Source: Syntrophus gentianae (GTDB lineage Bacteria > Desulfobacterota > Syntrophia > Syntrophales > Syntrophaceae). Taken from it: 64,000 nt of DNA. Positions 55,327 through 63,794 of the stretch are shown piece after piece. The stretch is from positions 62,001-126,000 of the forward strand of contig NZ_FOBS01000006.1 in the NCBI RefSeq assembly GCF_900109885.1, in the 5' to 3' direction. How positions within the stretch are numbered: position 1 is the stretch's first letter; each line of letters opens with the position of its first letter. The notes under the pieces were generated by a model, which was given only the letters and a program-made list of their open reading frames with translations, ran no database searches and was not told where the DNA came from. Made by a program: the position numbers and the translations under genes.

Positions 55327-56532
55327 ATGGTATATCTGGATAACGCGTCAACAACATACCCCAAGCCTGAAAAGGTCTATGCGGAAACGGATCGTTGTTT
55401 CCGGGAATACTGCGCCAACCCGGGTCGGGGCGCCCATGCCATGTCGCGTACGGCGGCACAGGGGGTTGCAGAGACAAGGGCCGCTCTCGCACGGTTTTTT
55501 AATTTCGATCCTCCCGAACGAATCGTCTTTACGAAAAATGCAACAGAGGCGCTCAATGTCGCCATCAAGGGAAGCCTGCATCAGGGAGATCATGTCATTG
55601 CCACGATGCTGGAGCACAATTCGGTCGTCCGGCCATTGAAGCAGCTTGAAAAGGAGCGTGGCATCGAGATTACTTTCCTCAAAGGAAATGCCCATGGCGA
55701 GGTTGCGCCAAGCGCCGTTGCAGCCCACATCCGCAGCAATACCCGCCTGATCGTCTGCACCCTTTCCTCCAATACCAACGGCATCATCATGCCGATTGCC
55801 GAAATAGGGGCCATTGCCCATCGACATGGGATTTCCTTTCTCGTTGACGGATCGCAGGGCGCAGGGTCGGTCGATCTTGACTGCAAGGCGATGAAGATAA
55901 CCCTGCTGGCCTTTCCGGGGCACAAGGGCCTTTTGGGTCCCCAGGGGACAGGCGGTCTCTGTGTTTCGGCTGGGATTGAACTTTCATCGCTGCTCCAGGG
56001 CGGAACCGGGAGCGAATCAGAAAATCCCTATCAGCCGCATGCCTTCCCGGAGGCTCTGGAAAGCGGCACCCTCAACACACCGGGGATCATCGGGCTTGGG
56101 GCAGGGATTGAATTTATCCGCCGGAGGGGGCGGCAGAATATCGAGGATCACAAACAGCGGCTAATCGCCTATCTCCATGAGGCTTTGGCAGCGCAGCCGA
56201 AAATCCGCATCTACAGTCGAAGCGATTCCGGAAAGAATTCAGGCATTCTGGCGATCAATATCGGGGGAGTGCCATCGCTTTCAGTGAGCAGGATCCTCGA
56301 TGAGAGATACGAAATCGCCACCAGGGCGGGACTGCACTGTGCGCCCTTTGCCCATGAGGTTTTGGGATATACCGTCGAGAGGGGCATCCTCCGGTTGAGC
56401 GTAAGCTGCTTCAACACTTTGGATGAAATGGATTATGCAGTCCATGCCCTGAGGGAAATCACTGAAAGATCGACGGGGAAACGTCGTACGCTGAGGAAGC
56501 AGACCTGCATGGACATGGTGTGTACGGCATGA
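55327..56532 (+). CDS. Cysteine desulfurase / selenocysteine lyase
   Basis: A 401-residue group II (SufS-like) PLP enzyme. The Schiff-base lysine is Lys200 in FPGHKGLLGPQG, and the sulfur-accepting cysteine is Cys338 in RAGLHCAPFAHEVLG. It frees sulfur from cysteine, or selenium from selenocysteine, for cofactor or Fe-S synthesis. No suf or isc scaffold gene is beside it. A MoaD-like carrier and an E1-like activating enzyme lie 1.5 kb downstream, so delivery of sulfur to that system is possible. The C-terminal 12 residues add a cysteine (KQTCMDMVC), which is unusual. Confidence 0.9.
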   Translation: MVYLDNASTTYPKPEKVYAETDRCFREYCANPGRGAHAMSRTAAQGVAETRAALARFFNFDPPERIVFTKNATEALNVAIKGSLHQGDHVIATMLEHNSVVRPLKQLEKERGIEITFLKGNAHGEVAPSAVAAHIRSNTRLIVCTLSSNTNGIIMPIAEIGAIAHRHGISFLVDGSQGAGSVDLDCKAMKITLLAFPGHKGLLGPQGTGGLCVSAGIELSSLLQGGTGSESENPYQPHAFPEALESGTLNTPGIIGLGAGIEFIRRRGRQNIEDHKQRLIAYLHEALAAQPKIRIYSRSDSGKNSGILAINIGGVPSLSVSRILDERYEIATRAGLHCAPFAHEVLGYTVERGILRLSVSCFNTLDEMDYAVHALREITERSTGKRRTLRKQTCMDMVCTA

Positions 56533-56602
56533 TATTGGAAAACGGTAATGAGATACCCACCGTCCAGGTCGGGTGCAGGACATACATTTGAGAGGACAGG
56601 GA

Positions 56603-57307
56603 ATGCGCGCTCACGTTCTTCAGCATGTTCCATTCGAGGGACTCGGCAGCATCGAAACGTGGTTGAAAACGGCCGGTTATGAAATAACGAAAACGCCTTT
56701 CTTTCAAGCGGCATCCCTGCCGAATCCGGATGACATCGATTTCCTGATTATCATGGGCGGTCCGATGAGCGTAAACGATGAGGACGAGTATCCCTGGCTC
56801 CTCAAGGAGAAACGGTTCATCCGCCGCTGTATCGAGGAAGGGAAATCCGTTCTGGGAATTTGTCTGGGGGCTCAACTCATTACGAGCGCTCTGGGTGCCA
56901 GGATATACAAGAACTCCGCCAAGGAGATCGGCTGGTTTCCCATAAAGGCCGTCCCATCGATTGAAGGCGCTGTTTTCCGCTTTCCGCCTGTCACAGAGGT
57001 TTTCCACTGGCATGGCGAGACCTTCGATCTTCCGAGCGGCGCGATTCTCCTGGCGAGGAGTGAAGGGTGTGAAAACCAGGCATTCCAGCTTGGCCGGTCC
57101 GTTATCGGTCTTCAGTTTCACCTGGAGACCACGCCTGAGTCGGCGCGGCAGATCGTCGAGCATTGCCGAAATGAGCTGATCCCAGCGGCATATGTACAGT
57201 CCGAAGACGCAATCCTTGCCGCATCTCCTGAAAAATACGGAGCCATCAACAACCTGATGTCCAGGTTGCTCTCCTTTCTGCAAAATTCAAATCGACAGCC
57301 TTCCTGA
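56603..57307 (+). CDS. Class I glutamine amidotransferase
   Basis: A 234-residue GATase-1 protein, from the ATG at 56603, after GAGAGGACAGGGA. The nucleophile is Cys87 in LGICLGAQL, and the HQLET-like GLQFHLETTPES segment holds the catalytic His and Glu. It resembles the GMP-synthase-like amidotransferases (GuaA N-terminal type) that act alone. The acceptor substrate is unknown, and no synthase partner lies next to it. Confidence 0.85.
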   Translation: MRAHVLQHVPFEGLGSIETWLKTAGYEITKTPFFQAASLPNPDDIDFLIIMGGPMSVNDEDEYPWLLKEKRFIRRCIEEGKSVLGICLGAQLITSALGARIYKNSAKEIGWFPIKAVPSIEGAVFRFPPVTEVFHWHGETFDLPSGAILLARSEGCENQAFQLGRSVIGLQFHLETTPESARQIVEHCRNELIPAAYVQSEDAILAASPEKYGAINNLMSRLLSFLQNSNRQPS

Positions 57308-57465
57308 GAGAATCTTCTGTGCCACGAGATTCTTGATATTGAGAAATAAATGTCTAAATCGGCCAGCGGATTTATGCCTTATTTCTTGAAAAATTTTTTT
57401 TAAATCATTAATATTAAACAAAGATTTATATAACCCAGGAGAATCGTCTGCATCTGCAACTGACC

Positions 57466-58056
57466 ATGAGCCTTTCCCGGATCGGGAAATTCTCCGAGAT
57501 CTTCCAGAAAGGGTTCGCGTTTCAGACCCGGGTGGGGATCAGTATCGGAAGTTTTCTTCGCGATGATCTGGCTCTGAGCCCGTCATACATAAAGGAGAAA
57601 ATTGCCACCATTTTTCTGGACGGCAAAGCCGTGGACTCTCTGGAAACGGCCCTTCTCCGGGAGGGATCGACCCTGGCCCTGTCCTCCGCCATGCCGGGAT
57701 TGGCGGGGGCCACCCTGCGCCGGGACGGTCCCTATGCCACCCTCAGGGCTTCGATCACCTACCGGGAAAACGCCGGAAATGCAGCCGTTGAGGAGGGAAG
57801 AATAACCGTCAAACTCTTCAATCTCCTGATCGCGGAGCTTGGTCCGTTGTTCCTGGAAAAAGGGATCATTCTCGATTCTTCGGAACTACGGGACTTCTTT
57901 TACAGGCAGGGAAGCGGTTTCCGGCAAGGATGCGAACGAATCCTGCTGGATGGAAAGGCCATGGATGAGGAATTCTCGTTATTGGAACCCCTTTCAACGG
58001 AAAACAGGGATGTGGTATTAAGAGTCCTTATGGAATCACCTCTTTTGAACCCTTGA
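57466..58056 (+). CDS. Conserved-looking protein of unknown function before MoaD-like gene
   Basis: A 196-residue protein that I do not recognise. It has no membrane helix, no cysteine cluster and no known motif; the middle has the repeated ALSSAMPGLAGATLRRDGPY segment. The ATG at 57466 has no nearby ribosome-binding site. AGGAG at 57437-57441 lies six bases before an in-frame CTG at 57448, so a rare CTG start with six extra residues is possible. It ends 14 bases before the MoaD-like ATG and is evidently in the same operon, so it may be a partner or target of that sulfur-carrier system. Confidence 0.6.
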   Translation: MSLSRIGKFSEIFQKGFAFQTRVGISIGSFLRDDLALSPSYIKEKIATIFLDGKAVDSLETALLREGSTLALSSAMPGLAGATLRRDGPYATLRASITYRENAGNAAVEEGRITVKLFNLLIAELGPLFLEKGIILDSSELRDFFYRQGSGFRQGCERILLDGKAMDEEFSLLEPLSTENRDVVLRVLMESPLLNP

Positions 58057-58070
58057 TCTCTTTGATCCTT

Positions 58071-58295
58071 ATGCAAATTACCATCAAGCTTTTCGCCACT
58101 TTGCGCAAAGGGCGGTTTGAGGAAAAAAGCGTGGAGCTTTCTCCCGGAACGACCGTCGGCGGGGTCATTCGGGCACTGGAGCTTCCGGAGAAAGAGGTGA
58201 CCCTGATCTTCATCAACGGACGTCATGCCGACCTGACGACGATCCTTTCCGCCGGAGATACCCTTGCCCTTTTCCCGCCGGTCGGGGGCGGATGA
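58071..58295 (+). CDS. MoaD/ThiS-like sulfur-carrier protein
   Basis: A 74-residue beta-grasp carrier ending FPPVGGG. The C-terminal Gly-Gly is where an E1-like enzyme adenylates it and where sulfur is attached as thiocarboxylate. Upstream methionines exist, but MQITIKLFATLRKG is the family start. The stop overlaps the following E1-like gene by four bases (ATGA), so the two are coupled. Whether it serves molybdopterin/tungstopterin, thiamine or another pathway is not shown. Confidence 0.85.
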   Translation: MQITIKLFATLRKGRFEEKSVELSPGTTVGGVIRALELPEKEVTLIFINGRHADLTTILSAGDTLALFPPVGGG

Positions 58296-59116
58296 TGAGG
58301 ATGGATCTGACAGATTTTCTCCGCAGCCGGGCCGTCGACGGGTTTATCCCCTGGGCTGCCCAGCGCAAGGCCGCCGCGGCCTTCGATCTCACGGAGAGAG
58401 AGGTCGAAGAGACCGCCCTCAATCTGAATCTCCTTCCCCTTCGTTATCGGCGCAACCAGCAGACGATTTCAACGGCTCAGCAGCTTCGGCTCTTTTCCAG
58501 CCGCGTGGCGATCATCGGCTGCGGCGGTCTGGGAGGATATGTGCTGGAAATTCTGGCCCGCCTGGGCATCGGGACGCTCAAGGCCGTCGACCCGGATGTC
58601 TTTGAGGAACACAACCTGAATCGTCAGATCTTGTGCACCTTTTCCAGCCTGGGCTTTCCCAAGGTGGAAGCGGCGGCGAGAAGACTCGAAGAGATCAATC
58701 CCGTCGTTCGCCTTCTTCCCGTGCAGAAGAAGCTGGACCGGATCAATGGCCGCGAGATTCTCCGGGATATGGATGTGGTCGTGGACGGTCTGGATAGTGT
58801 CCCCTCGAGAATGATCCTGGCGGATCTCTGTCGGGAACTCTCTCTTCCTTTGGTTCATGGCTCGATCGGAGGCTGGTACGGGCAGATCACAACGCAGTTG
58901 GCGGGCGACGATACCGTGCGAAAGATATACGGCGCCACGGACGGTCAACAGGGTGTGGAACAGACCCTGGGAAATCCTTCCTTTTCGCCGGCTGCCATTG
59001 CGGCCCTGCAGGCAGCCGAAGTCTGCAAGATCCTGCTTAAAGAGGGGACTCTCCTTCGTAACCGCATTCTCTTTGTCAACCTGCTTGATATGGAGATGGT
59101 GAAAAACGAACTGTAA
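58292..59116 (+). CDS. HesA/MoeB/ThiF-family E1-like adenylating enzyme
   Basis: A 274-residue E1-like enzyme that adenylates the C-terminal glycine of the carrier encoded just before it. The nucleotide-binding loop GCGGLGG is at 76-82, with Asp100 and the conserved NLNRQ (108-112). The two CxxC pairs that bind zinc in typical MoeB/ThiF are missing, so this is a zinc-free member. An extra N-terminal region of about 65 residues, with a helix-rich sequence, precedes the fold. It may act with the 196-residue protein upstream. Confidence 0.87.
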   Translation: MMRMDLTDFLRSRAVDGFIPWAAQRKAAAAFDLTEREVEETALNLNLLPLRYRRNQQTISTAQQLRLFSSRVAIIGCGGLGGYVLEILARLGIGTLKAVDPDVFEEHNLNRQILCTFSSLGFPKVEAAARRLEEINPVVRLLPVQKKLDRINGREILRDMDVVVDGLDSVPSRMILADLCRELSLPLVHGSIGGWYGQITTQLAGDDTVRKIYGATDGQQGVEQTLGNPSFSPAAIAALQAAEVCKILLKEGTLLRNRILFVNLLDMEMVKNEL

Positions 59117-59163
59117 TTCGGGTCAGGACTTGATACTTTAATAATCCATTTGAAGGTGCATTG

Positions 59164-60441
59164 ATGAAACAAGCCAGATCAATTTCTCCGGCATTCTGCC
59201 TTCGTGACACGCCTTTCGGTCCGGTGGCGGTTCTCTGGTCGGTTTACAGAAATGAGCCGAAAATCTGCCGGGTCCTCTTATCTCATCCGGAGAATCCGGC
59301 AGGAGATTCCGTGAAGAAAATCTTTCCGGATTCCGAACTTGCTTCCAGTTCAACCATGAACCCTGTTCTTGATCAAATCGAGGCCTTCCTGAGCGGCGAG
59401 GATGTCCGGTTTTCTATTGATAGACTTTGCCTCGATCTCTGTTCCGCTTTTCAACGGAGCGTCCTGCTGGCCGACTATGCGATCCCCCGGGGTCTGGTCA
59501 GTACCTACAAGCTCATTGCGAAACACCTGGCAAACCCGAAGGGCGCCCGTGCCGTGGGAACCGCCCTGGCGAACAATCCCTTTCCTCTGATCATCCCCTG
59601 TCATAGGGTGCTCCGCTCCGACGGCGGACTGGGAGGCTTTCAGTACGGCCTGAAGATGAAGAGGGCGTTGCTGGAGATGGAGGGGATTGCCTTTCGGGAC
59701 GAAGAACATGTGGTAATGCAGGATTTCTTTTATGGGGATCAAAGCGGAAAGGCCGAAAGGAAGGAGCAGCGCGGAAAGCAATCCATGGACGAGATGCTGA
59801 ATGCCCAACAACAGCACTGGGAAAATACCCTTTCCGAAACAGAGGAAATGTTCGGTGCGGAACCCAGTGAGCCGGCGAGGGTTGCCGCGGAACTGTTTCA
59901 AAAGGAGGGGAAGAAGAGAATCCTCGAACTGGGCGGGGGGCAGGGCCGGGACACCCTGTTCTTTGCAGGTAAGGGATTCTCCGTGGATGTCCTGGATTAT
60001 ACGGAGCAGTCTTTGACAACCATTGTAAAAAAGGCTCGGCAGTCGGGTCTGTCCGATCGGGTGGCGGCCATCCGGCACGATGTCCGCAAGCCCCTTCCTT
60101 TTAGAGACGAGACCTTCGATGCCTGCTATTCGCACATGCTGTACTGCATGGCACTGACGACGGCTGAACTCGAACAGCTGTCCAGCGAAATCCACCGGGT
60201 CCTGCGTCCCGATGGATTGAATCTCTACACCGTTCGTTCCACCGGCGATGCCCATTATGGGGCCGGCGTTTCCCGCGGTGAGGATCTATACGAAGTCGCT
60301 GGATTTATCGTCCATTTCTTCAACAGGGAAAAAATCAAACAATTAGCCAAAGGCTATGATTTGATCGGCATCGAAGCATTCGAGGAAGGCCCCCTTCCCC
60401 GAAAACTGTTCCGGGTCACTATGAGGAAAAGAGTAAAATAA
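59164..60441 (+). CDS. Ogt-type DNA alkyltransferase fused to a SAM methyltransferase
   Basis: A 425-residue two-domain protein. Residues 1-180 are a methylated-DNA-protein cysteine methyltransferase, with active-site Cys146 in IPCHRVL and the AVGTALANNPFPL segment just before it. Residues 205-425 are a class I methyltransferase, with motif I LELGGGQGRD at 254-263. I start at the ATG at 59164, with GAAGGTG before it. Alkyltransferase domains act once and remove O6-methyl from guanine. Adding a methyltransferase to the same chain is unusual and its substrate is unknown. Confidence 0.88.
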   Translation: MKQARSISPAFCLRDTPFGPVAVLWSVYRNEPKICRVLLSHPENPAGDSVKKIFPDSELASSSTMNPVLDQIEAFLSGEDVRFSIDRLCLDLCSAFQRSVLLADYAIPRGLVSTYKLIAKHLANPKGARAVGTALANNPFPLIIPCHRVLRSDGGLGGFQYGLKMKRALLEMEGIAFRDEEHVVMQDFFYGDQSGKAERKEQRGKQSMDEMLNAQQQHWENTLSETEEMFGAEPSEPARVAAELFQKEGKKRILELGGGQGRDTLFFAGKGFSVDVLDYTEQSLTTIVKKARQSGLSDRVAAIRHDVRKPLPFRDETFDACYSHMLYCMALTTAELEQLSSEIHRVLRPDGLNLYTVRSTGDAHYGAGVSRGEDLYEVAGFIVHFFNREKIKQLAKGYDLIGIEAFEEGPLPRKLFRVTMRKRVK

Positions 60442-60450
60442 CCTTATGGA

Positions 60451-60670
60451 TTACAACCCGATTCCCCTCATGGTAAATTCAACAAGGGAATTTATGTTCT
60501 CTTCCTGCGGCCTGTCAGAAAGACCCCAGGCCCGTAAGGGAAGATACAGGATGATATATTCAATCATGCAGGCGGCGAAATCCACATCATAAATAATAAA
60601 TACCTCTCCTGTCATTTGATGATCGACGATAGGAACTCTTTTCTCCTGGAAGAGGGTATAGGGAGGCCTT
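60451..60670 (-). pseudogene. Remnant of a TetR-family regulator (C-terminal part)
   Basis: Reading the minus strand up to the TAA at 60453-60451 gives a tail that ends ENINSLVEFTMRGIGL, with FAACMIEYIILYLP and RAWGLSDRP before it. This looks like the last helices of a TetR/AcrR ligand domain, whose family ends in a similar FTMRGIG-like helix. The frame is closed upstream by a TAG near 60670, with no DNA-binding half. It is therefore a likely decayed regulator of the enoyl-CoA hydratase operon. Frameshifts or a chance resemblance remain possible. Confidence 0.4.
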
Positions 60671-60823
60671 CGCTAATGTCAATGGAAAACTGCCCGTAAT
60701 ATGGAGTGGCGAATAAACCTGAAGGCACAAGAGATATGACGCGGCGCTTGCGGGAGAAGGCTGGGAAATACTCATGACCGTTGTCTTGGCATTTGACAAA
60801 GGTGTCTCGGTGTTAAAGATGGG

Positions 60824-61588
60824 CTAACTGAATTTCGAGTAGTCCGGCGAACGGCGCTCAAAGAAAGCCGCAAAGGCCTCCTTGGCTTCCGGCGCCTCGA
60901 ACATGATCCTGAGGTGTTTAATTTCTTCCCTGATCTGTGCCGTCACTGCATCATTGTCGCGCGCCTTCATAAGACTTTTCGTAATGCGAAGCGACGAAGG
61001 CGGTAAAGCGACGAGCTTGGCGGCTTGCGCATAAGTATAGGACAGAAGATCCGCAGAAGGCAGAACTTTATTGACCAATCCCATGTTGAAGGCGTCGATT
61101 GCGGAAAAGGGTTCTCCTAAAAGCAACAGTTCCGCAGCGCGCTGATAACCGACAATTTGCGGCATCAATCGAGTGGACGCAAACTCCGGGCAAAGCCCCA
61201 GCTTAACGAAAGGCAGCGAAAACTTGGCATTGTCCGCCGCATAGATTAGATCGCAGTGCAACAGCATGGTTGTACCGATGCCGACAGCCGTACCTGCCAC
61301 GGCGGCGATTACCGGTTTGGCGGCCAGACTGAGATTGCGGATAAATTGGGTCACCGGCCTTCCTTCAATATCCTCCGTCGTGTTGATGAAGTCTTCTATG
61401 TCGTTGCCTGCGGTAAATATGTCCGGCTTGCCGCGGAACAGTAGAACGCGGACCGACTTGTCGCTTTCTCCATCCCTGACGGCGTCTGCAAGCATCTGAT
61501 ACATGGCAGACGTGATCGAATTTTTCTTTTCCGGCCGGTTAAATTCAATGATCAAGATCCCGTCTTGCTTTTCCGTTATAATTTCCAT
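60824..61588 (-). CDS. Enoyl-CoA hydratase/isomerase family protein
   Basis: A 254-residue crotonase-fold protein. The N-terminal DGILIIEFNRPEKKNSI, the oxyanion-hole segment VAGTAVGIGTTMLLHCDLIYAA (about 96-117) and KLGLCPEFASTRLMPQIVG match the family. The glutamate pattern of classical enoyl-CoA hydratases is not kept exactly: the first acid (PE) is missing and one Glu is present in CPEF. It is more likely an enoyl-CoA isomerase or a related enzyme of ring or fatty-acid breakdown. A small ferredoxin gene lies two bases upstream. Confidence 0.83.
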   Translation of the reverse strand: MEIITEKQDGILIIEFNRPEKKNSITSAMYQMLADAVRDGESDKSVRVLLFRGKPDIFTAGNDIEDFINTTEDIEGRPVTQFIRNLSLAAKPVIAAVAGTAVGIGTTMLLHCDLIYAADNAKFSLPFVKLGLCPEFASTRLMPQIVGYQRAAELLLLGEPFSAIDAFNMGLVNKVLPSADLLSYTYAQAAKLVALPPSSLRITKSLMKARDNDAVTAQIREEIKHLRIMFEAPEAKEAFAAFFERRSPDYSKFS

Positions 61589-61590
61589 TT

Positions 61591-61764
61591 CTATTCACCG
61601 GGTACGATTGCATCAACCGGGCATTGTTCGGCACAGGTTCCACAGTCGGTACAGAGGTTGGGATCGATAACATACTTACGATCTTCCTCGCTGATCGCTC
61701 CGACGGGGCATACATCCGGACATGAACCACAGGACAGACATTCATCTGTAATCACATATGCCAT
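61591..61764 (-). CDS. Small 2[4Fe-4S] ferredoxin
   Basis: A 57-residue ferredoxin, too short for ordinary cut-offs. It begins MAYVITDECLSCGSCPDVCP, and the second cluster motif CTDCGTCAEQCP follows a short linker. Both motifs have the pattern C-x2-C-x2-C-x3-CP. AAAGGGGAC precedes the ATG. It is two bases upstream of the enoyl-CoA hydratase gene, so both are translated from one mRNA. It carries low-potential electrons in the cytoplasm. Confidence 0.9.
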   Translation of the reverse strand: MAYVITDECLSCGSCPDVCPVGAISEEDRKYVIDPNLCTDCGTCAEQCPVDAIVPGE

Positions 61765-62160
61765 AATTATTGTCCCCTTTATTATTTTTTATGAGGTAGG
61801 GCCTTTGTAAGGTAAAAAGCTTTTTATGGGTTTATTTTAGGTCCTGCTTCATTGGTAAATAGATAGGTTTTTATTGACTGAAAGCAATTTCCGAGCCCTC
61901 AGAAAAAAGAAGCCAAAACCATCAAAGAGGTCAGATCATTCCAAATAAGAGACAAGGAAAACAACCTTGGGGAAAATCATTGGAAATGGCAGCGAATATT
62001 CTTGTAATATATTAAGCTAAATATATTATTAATATGACTAATATAAGCAAAACTTATTGTATTGATACGAGAATATCGAAAAAATTTTTTGGTGCCAAAC
62101 TTGCTTAGTTATATTTTAGCTTTAATATGGGGAGAATCATTCAAACAAAGGAGGGTTATC
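61765..62160. promoter_or_regulatory. AT-rich divergent regulatory region with palindrome
   Basis: No gene is supported. TAATATATT (62005-62013) and AATATATTA (62020-62028) form a nine-base inverted repeat with a six-base gap, within very AT-rich DNA upstream of the CoA ligase. It could be a regulator operator for either divergent gene. Further TAATAT copies follow up to about 62045. Confidence 0.4.
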
Positions 62161-63741
62161 ATGGGAAAAGAAAAGACGTTTAATACGATTCCAACTTTGA
62201 TCAACCGTAATTTGATGCTGTACCCAAATCGTGTGGCGATCAAAGAAGTGGAGGGCAACCGGGAGTACACTTACGCGGACGTAAAGGATCGGGCGAACAG
62301 GATGGGGAATGCCCTGTATGCGCTCGGATTGAAAAAGGGGGAACGGGTCGCCATTTTGAGTCAGAACAGTGTGGAGTACACAGAAGCATCCTTCTACGTA
62401 CCCAATGCCGGCTTCATCTTCGTGGTCTGCAATTTTCGACTGGCTGCCCCGGAAATGCTTGCCGTTCTTTCTGATTCAGAGCCGACGGCGGTGATCGTCC
62501 AGGATCAGTTCGTCGGAATGGCCCAGCAGCTCAAAGATTCCGTTCCTTCGGCCAAACATTTCATCTATTTCGGTGCCCCCGACAAGAAACCCGAGGGCTG
62601 GCTTGATTTCGAGGATATGATCCAGAAGGCTTCCCCGGCTGAACTGGCCGTAGAAGTCTTTGAAGATGAAATTGCCATGCTCATGTACACGAGCGGCACC
62701 ACGGGGCTTCCCAAGGGGGTCATGCAGACCCACGCGAATTTCGTTCATGCCGGGCGCGTCTGTTCCAGACTCAACTTCCTGGATATGGACAGCCATGTCT
62801 TTATCATTTGCCCCCTGTATCACATTACGGCGCACTACACCCTGTTCGGGGCTTTTTATGTATCGGCCCCGGCTTATGTCTTTACGAAGTGGGACGTAGA
62901 CCTCTTCCTGTCGTCCACGGAAAAGTTCAAACTGACGGGCGGCATGCTTGCCACGCCGATGGTCATGATGATCCTGGATTCTCCGAATTACAAGAAATAC
63001 GACGTCTCCAGCTGGAAGCACATCTGGTTTGCCGGCGCAGGGATCATCCCCGCGGTTTACAAGAAATTCATTGATGCCTATGGAAATATTCTCGGCGAGC
63101 ACCATGGGACGACGGAAACCACAGGTGTCACCACCAATCTGAGTCCTCGGGACATCCAGGACGCCTTTGATAGAGGCGACAACAACATCCTTGAATCCTG
63201 CGGAAGGGCAAGCTACGACATGGAATGCCTTATCGTGGATGAAAACGGCAAGCCGGTTCCTCTAGGCGGGGTGGGTGAACTGATTGTCCGGGGTCCTGGT
63301 ACGACACTCGGCTACTGGAGAAAGGAACAGGAAACCAAGAAGGCATTCCGGGGTGAGTGGTTTTATACGGAAGATGTCTGCTCGATCGATTCCTTTGGCT
63401 ACATCCGCATTATCGACCGCCTGAAAGACATGATCATCACCGGCGGCGAGAATGTGTATCCTGCAGAGATCGAGAAGGTACTGCATTCAAATCCGGCGAT
63501 CAAGGAATCCTGTGTCATCGGCACCCCGCACCCGACCTGGGGCGAAGCTGTTACGGCGGTCTGTGTTCTCAATGAAGGGGCCACGATTACTCCGGCTGAG
63601 GTGACGGAATACTGTAAGGGTAAAATCGCAGGGTACAAGGTACCGAGGGTTGTCCATTTCGTGCCGGCGCTGCCTCGCAATGCTGCAGGAAAGATCCTGA
63701 AGAGAGACCTGCGTGAGCAGTTCGGCGGCGGAGCAAAATAG
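62161..63741 (+). CDS. AMP-forming acyl-CoA synthetase
   Basis: A 526-residue ANL-family ligase that uses ATP to make an acyl-CoA, releasing AMP and pyrophosphate. The start at 62161 follows AAAGGAGGGTTATC. The ATP loop LMYTSGTTGLPKGVMQTH is near 175-192, and the adenylation lysine is about Lys511 in NAAGKILKRDLRE. Sequence resembles medium/long-chain and crotonobetaine-type ligases. The substrate is not evident. A probable acetate-transporter-family gene follows 53 bases downstream, and an enoyl-CoA hydratase is divergent, so fatty-acid or ring-acid metabolism is the context. Confidence 0.88.
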   Translation: MGKEKTFNTIPTLINRNLMLYPNRVAIKEVEGNREYTYADVKDRANRMGNALYALGLKKGERVAILSQNSVEYTEASFYVPNAGFIFVVCNFRLAAPEMLAVLSDSEPTAVIVQDQFVGMAQQLKDSVPSAKHFIYFGAPDKKPEGWLDFEDMIQKASPAELAVEVFEDEIAMLMYTSGTTGLPKGVMQTHANFVHAGRVCSRLNFLDMDSHVFIICPLYHITAHYTLFGAFYVSAPAYVFTKWDVDLFLSSTEKFKLTGGMLATPMVMMILDSPNYKKYDVSSWKHIWFAGAGIIPAVYKKFIDAYGNILGEHHGTTETTGVTTNLSPRDIQDAFDRGDNNILESCGRASYDMECLIVDENGKPVPLGGVGELIVRGPGTTLGYWRKEQETKKAFRGEWFYTEDVCSIDSFGYIRIIDRLKDMIITGGENVYPAEIEKVLHSNPAIKESCVIGTPHPTWGEAVTAVCVLNEGATITPAEVTEYCKGKIAGYKVPRVVHFVPALPRNAAGKILKRDLREQFGGGAK

Positions 63742-63794
63742 GCTGAATACAAAGTAAAATGAACTGGTATATAACATAATAAGGAGGGAATATT

